Source of the DNA: Bacteroidales bacterium
Lineage (GTDB): Bacteria > Bacteroidota > Bacteroidia > Bacteroidales > UBA932
Direction of reading: 5' to 3'
Assembly (NCBI GenBank): GCA_024401945.1
Contig: JAKSKC010000066.1
Location: 1-7,729, forward strand
DNA: 7,729 bases
Below the pieces are notes generated by a model that was not told the DNA's origin, searched no databases, and saw only the letters and a list, made by a program, of their open reading frames with translations. This document shows positions 6,901 to 7,729 of this stretch, in pieces. The position numbers were made by a program, and so were the translations under genes. Positions within the stretch are counted from its first letter, which is position 1; each line of letters opens with the position of its first letter.

Positions 6901-7729
6901 TTGGACGGTCCGCTCATGGTGGACAATGAAGGCATACATTTCAACAACGTAGCCATGTCCGACAACCATTCGGGAAAGGGTGTAATCTCCGGCGGCATCG
7001 GCTTCAAGGGAGGGAACATCAATGTCGATACCAGGATTGACTTCGAGAACGCAGAAGTCCTCAATACCGGAATCAACTCCGAGGAAGGATTTTACGGCAA
7101 CATATTCGGCACTGGAAATGTCAGGATATTTGGCCCGCTAGGAGCCATCACGGTGGACGGAGAGGCATCCACGACATCCAGGAGCAATTTCCATCTGGCC
7201 CTTGGAAACGCCATTGAAGACGGCAGGACAGCCACGCTCACATTCAAGCAGCCGGAAAAACACGAATGGATAGACCCGTACCTCCTGATGATGAAGGAAC
7301 TGGATGAAGAACAGAAGAACGATGAGACCCTGCAGGCAAGGCTCAAGGTACACGCATCGCCTGCGCTTACCTGTTTCCTCGACTTCGACAAGATAGGAGA
7401 AACGACCCTGAAAGGAAACGGAAACGGAACGATAGGAATAGATGTTGACTCCAAGGAAAGGTCGCTGAATCTCAGCGGAGACTATACGCTCACCAACGGA
7501 AACTACCATCTCTCAGTCCTCGGAATAACCGACAAGGATTTCGCCATCAAGGACGGCAGCGCCATAAGGTTCAACGGACCTGTCATGGATACGGAGCTTG
7601 ACATCAATGCCACATATACCACAAGGACATCCGTTTCGAACCTTATTGCGGACACGACGGCAGTATCAGTGCGGAGGGCCGTGGAATGCGGCCTGCACAT
7701 ATTCGACAAGCTCAGGAATCCGCAGCTCG
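3988..7729 (+). CDS. tamB: TamB/AsmA-like envelope biogenesis protein (DUF490), 3'-truncated
   Basis: The frame is open from 3979 to the window end with no stop, giving about 1,247 residues from the proposed start. TamB-type proteins are anchored in the inner membrane and span the periplasm as a long beta-rich groove, with roles in lipid transport and outer-membrane assembly. Here a single hydrophobic segment (about residues 14-33, ATILCGLLVLIAAVIYVF) follows a basic KKAR stretch. Then comes FGEFRLQPFNTIILTDLLIS, typical of Bacteroidota homologues, and many strand-rich AsmA-like repeats. The region from about 7100 on (GTGNVRIFGPLG, then LSGDYTLTNGNYHLSVLG) looks like the start of the C-terminal DUF490 domain; its remainder, probably a few hundred residues, lies beyond the window. 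The frame has no ATG until 4111, after the membrane segment. I chose the TTG at 3988 because it keeps the anchor. No gene shares its strand here; tsaD lies divergently upstream. Family call strong, start uncertain. Confidence 0.85.
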   Translation, partial: MYINYGIIKKARHISATILCGLLVLIAAVIYVFQLPRVQNAMLKKLLVSVNEIIPGNISFGEFRLQPFNTIILTDLLISDPDPVITEDFAPQDTVIAARTVILHFSIRSLLSEVPILHRGIVEDGQVNLVFEEEGINIARIFPKPQPEEKQLLSFSNIETDNFRVRMFKVGEAENIDITALLHACNFIIKKNGVKGTIKKFRASEKRGYSINDFATKLRADVNGIEIKDFHFNDGMTNLNIPALKMDAGEIPAFEGRISGSHLSSRSAALFIPEAEKLNIELGINNLELSGPLDDLSIDKFVFNEGRGISGRLDLNVKNLPDIEDAVFNMGISDVVFPLNGDRLNFTGKIYGPVNSLKAEGKLNSGYGSASADVTVQDILRGNAIGVHGNVQTRDINIGHFIGNDKIAECTVTADIDASIKKDDNHIRLNSLKVDRLNVLGYDYSGIAGAGTFSDDAFDGRIICSDPNLNFIFQGIFNLSKTSRNALYKFYFNLAYADLKKLNLDKKHEVSRGSFELNADYMRLEEKDLIGTIDILDLNLEDENGVKKIGDIHINSHSNDDIYRANFESSFANATYVGSKQVIKFIDDLQNISLKKHLSALYPSPAEEWSGERYEASVSFHDSRDILSFLVPGAYIADSTRLSINISRDGELRGLLSSPRLAVKGNYMKDLRLDIDNGSGSLNGKLRSKENKLGGFITKDNSLIAFAQENELGLSFDYLEDNGSDNKSNILLAGELSRDDDGKVVLDAGNLESTLYFNNHPWTIHPANYRISSEGFRLDSLMVDCGNQSMMADGMVSKTRTDTLSVEMDKFDLGMLVAFLGSDIEVSGLATGKAMLMSPTGSNLDASADFLAENLAIYGTRLGEIRLDGGWNKASEKFEIAASNKLDGTEKMAVAGSYDPAEKGLDINAGFNGFDLAAGLPFVKEIFSEVGGSLSGELAVDGTTDNIGLSGKGLTLKDGLLKVAYTNVQYHLDGPLMVDNEGIHFNNVAMSDNHSGKGVISGGIGFKGGNINVDTRIDFENAEVLNTGINSEEGFYGNIFGTGNVRIFGPLGAITVDGEASTTSRSNFHLALGNAIEDGRTATLTFKQPEKHEWIDPYLLMMKELDEEQKNDETLQARLKVHASPALTCFLDFDKIGETTLKGNGNGTIGIDVDSKERSLNLSGDYTLTNGNYHLSVLGITDKDFAIKDGSAIRFNGPVMDTELDINATYTTRTSVSNLIADTTAVSVRRAVECGLHIFDKLRNPQL

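Overview
The window looks like a core-chromosome segment of a Bacteroidota (probably Bacteroidales) bacterium of moderately high G+C. The evidence is that the genes lack Shine-Dalgarno sequences, a TAnnTTTG-type -7 promoter element lies upstream of tsaD, the proteins resemble Bacteroidota homologues, and tsaD stands head-to-head with a large tamB-like gene. The genus cannot be fixed from the sequence.

Layout. Positions 1-1223 (+) hold the 3' part of mnmA, the tRNA 2-thiouridylase; its N-terminal PP-loop lies off the window. It converges on a 560-residue FAD-dependent oxidoreductase of the uncharacterised COG2509 family (1220-2902, -). The two stop codons share a CTAG tetranucleotide. The oxidoreductase is translationally coupled (TGATG) to the upstream gene tsaD (2902-3924, -), which makes the t6A37 modification of tRNA. 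A 63-bp AT-rich divergent spacer follows. The rest (about 3988-7729, +) is one open frame with no stop, running off the window. It encodes an inner-membrane-anchored TamB/AsmA-like protein that ends inside its C-terminal DUF490/TamB domain.

Functional picture. Two tRNA anticodon-loop modification genes (mnmA for s2U34, tsaD for t6A37) flank a conserved redox enzyme of unknown substrate. The divergent gene belongs to cell-envelope biogenesis. Apart from the element described next, this is ordinary housekeeping DNA. There is no CRISPR array, phage gene, transposase, tRNA or rRNA.

The main unusual signal is inside the oxidoreductase gene at 2141-2257. This 117-bp (39-codon) segment is bounded by near-perfect 24-nt inverted repeats, contains further hairpins, and is read in frame as an extra peptide that looks out of place in the enzyme. 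It has no stop codon in five of its six frames. This is the architecture expected of a small palindromic element able to insert into protein genes, analogous to Rickettsia palindromic elements. A second point of interest is the tamB start: the frame carrying the membrane anchor has no ATG, and an A_AAA_AAG heptamer sits exactly where a -1 shift would join it to an upstream ATG.
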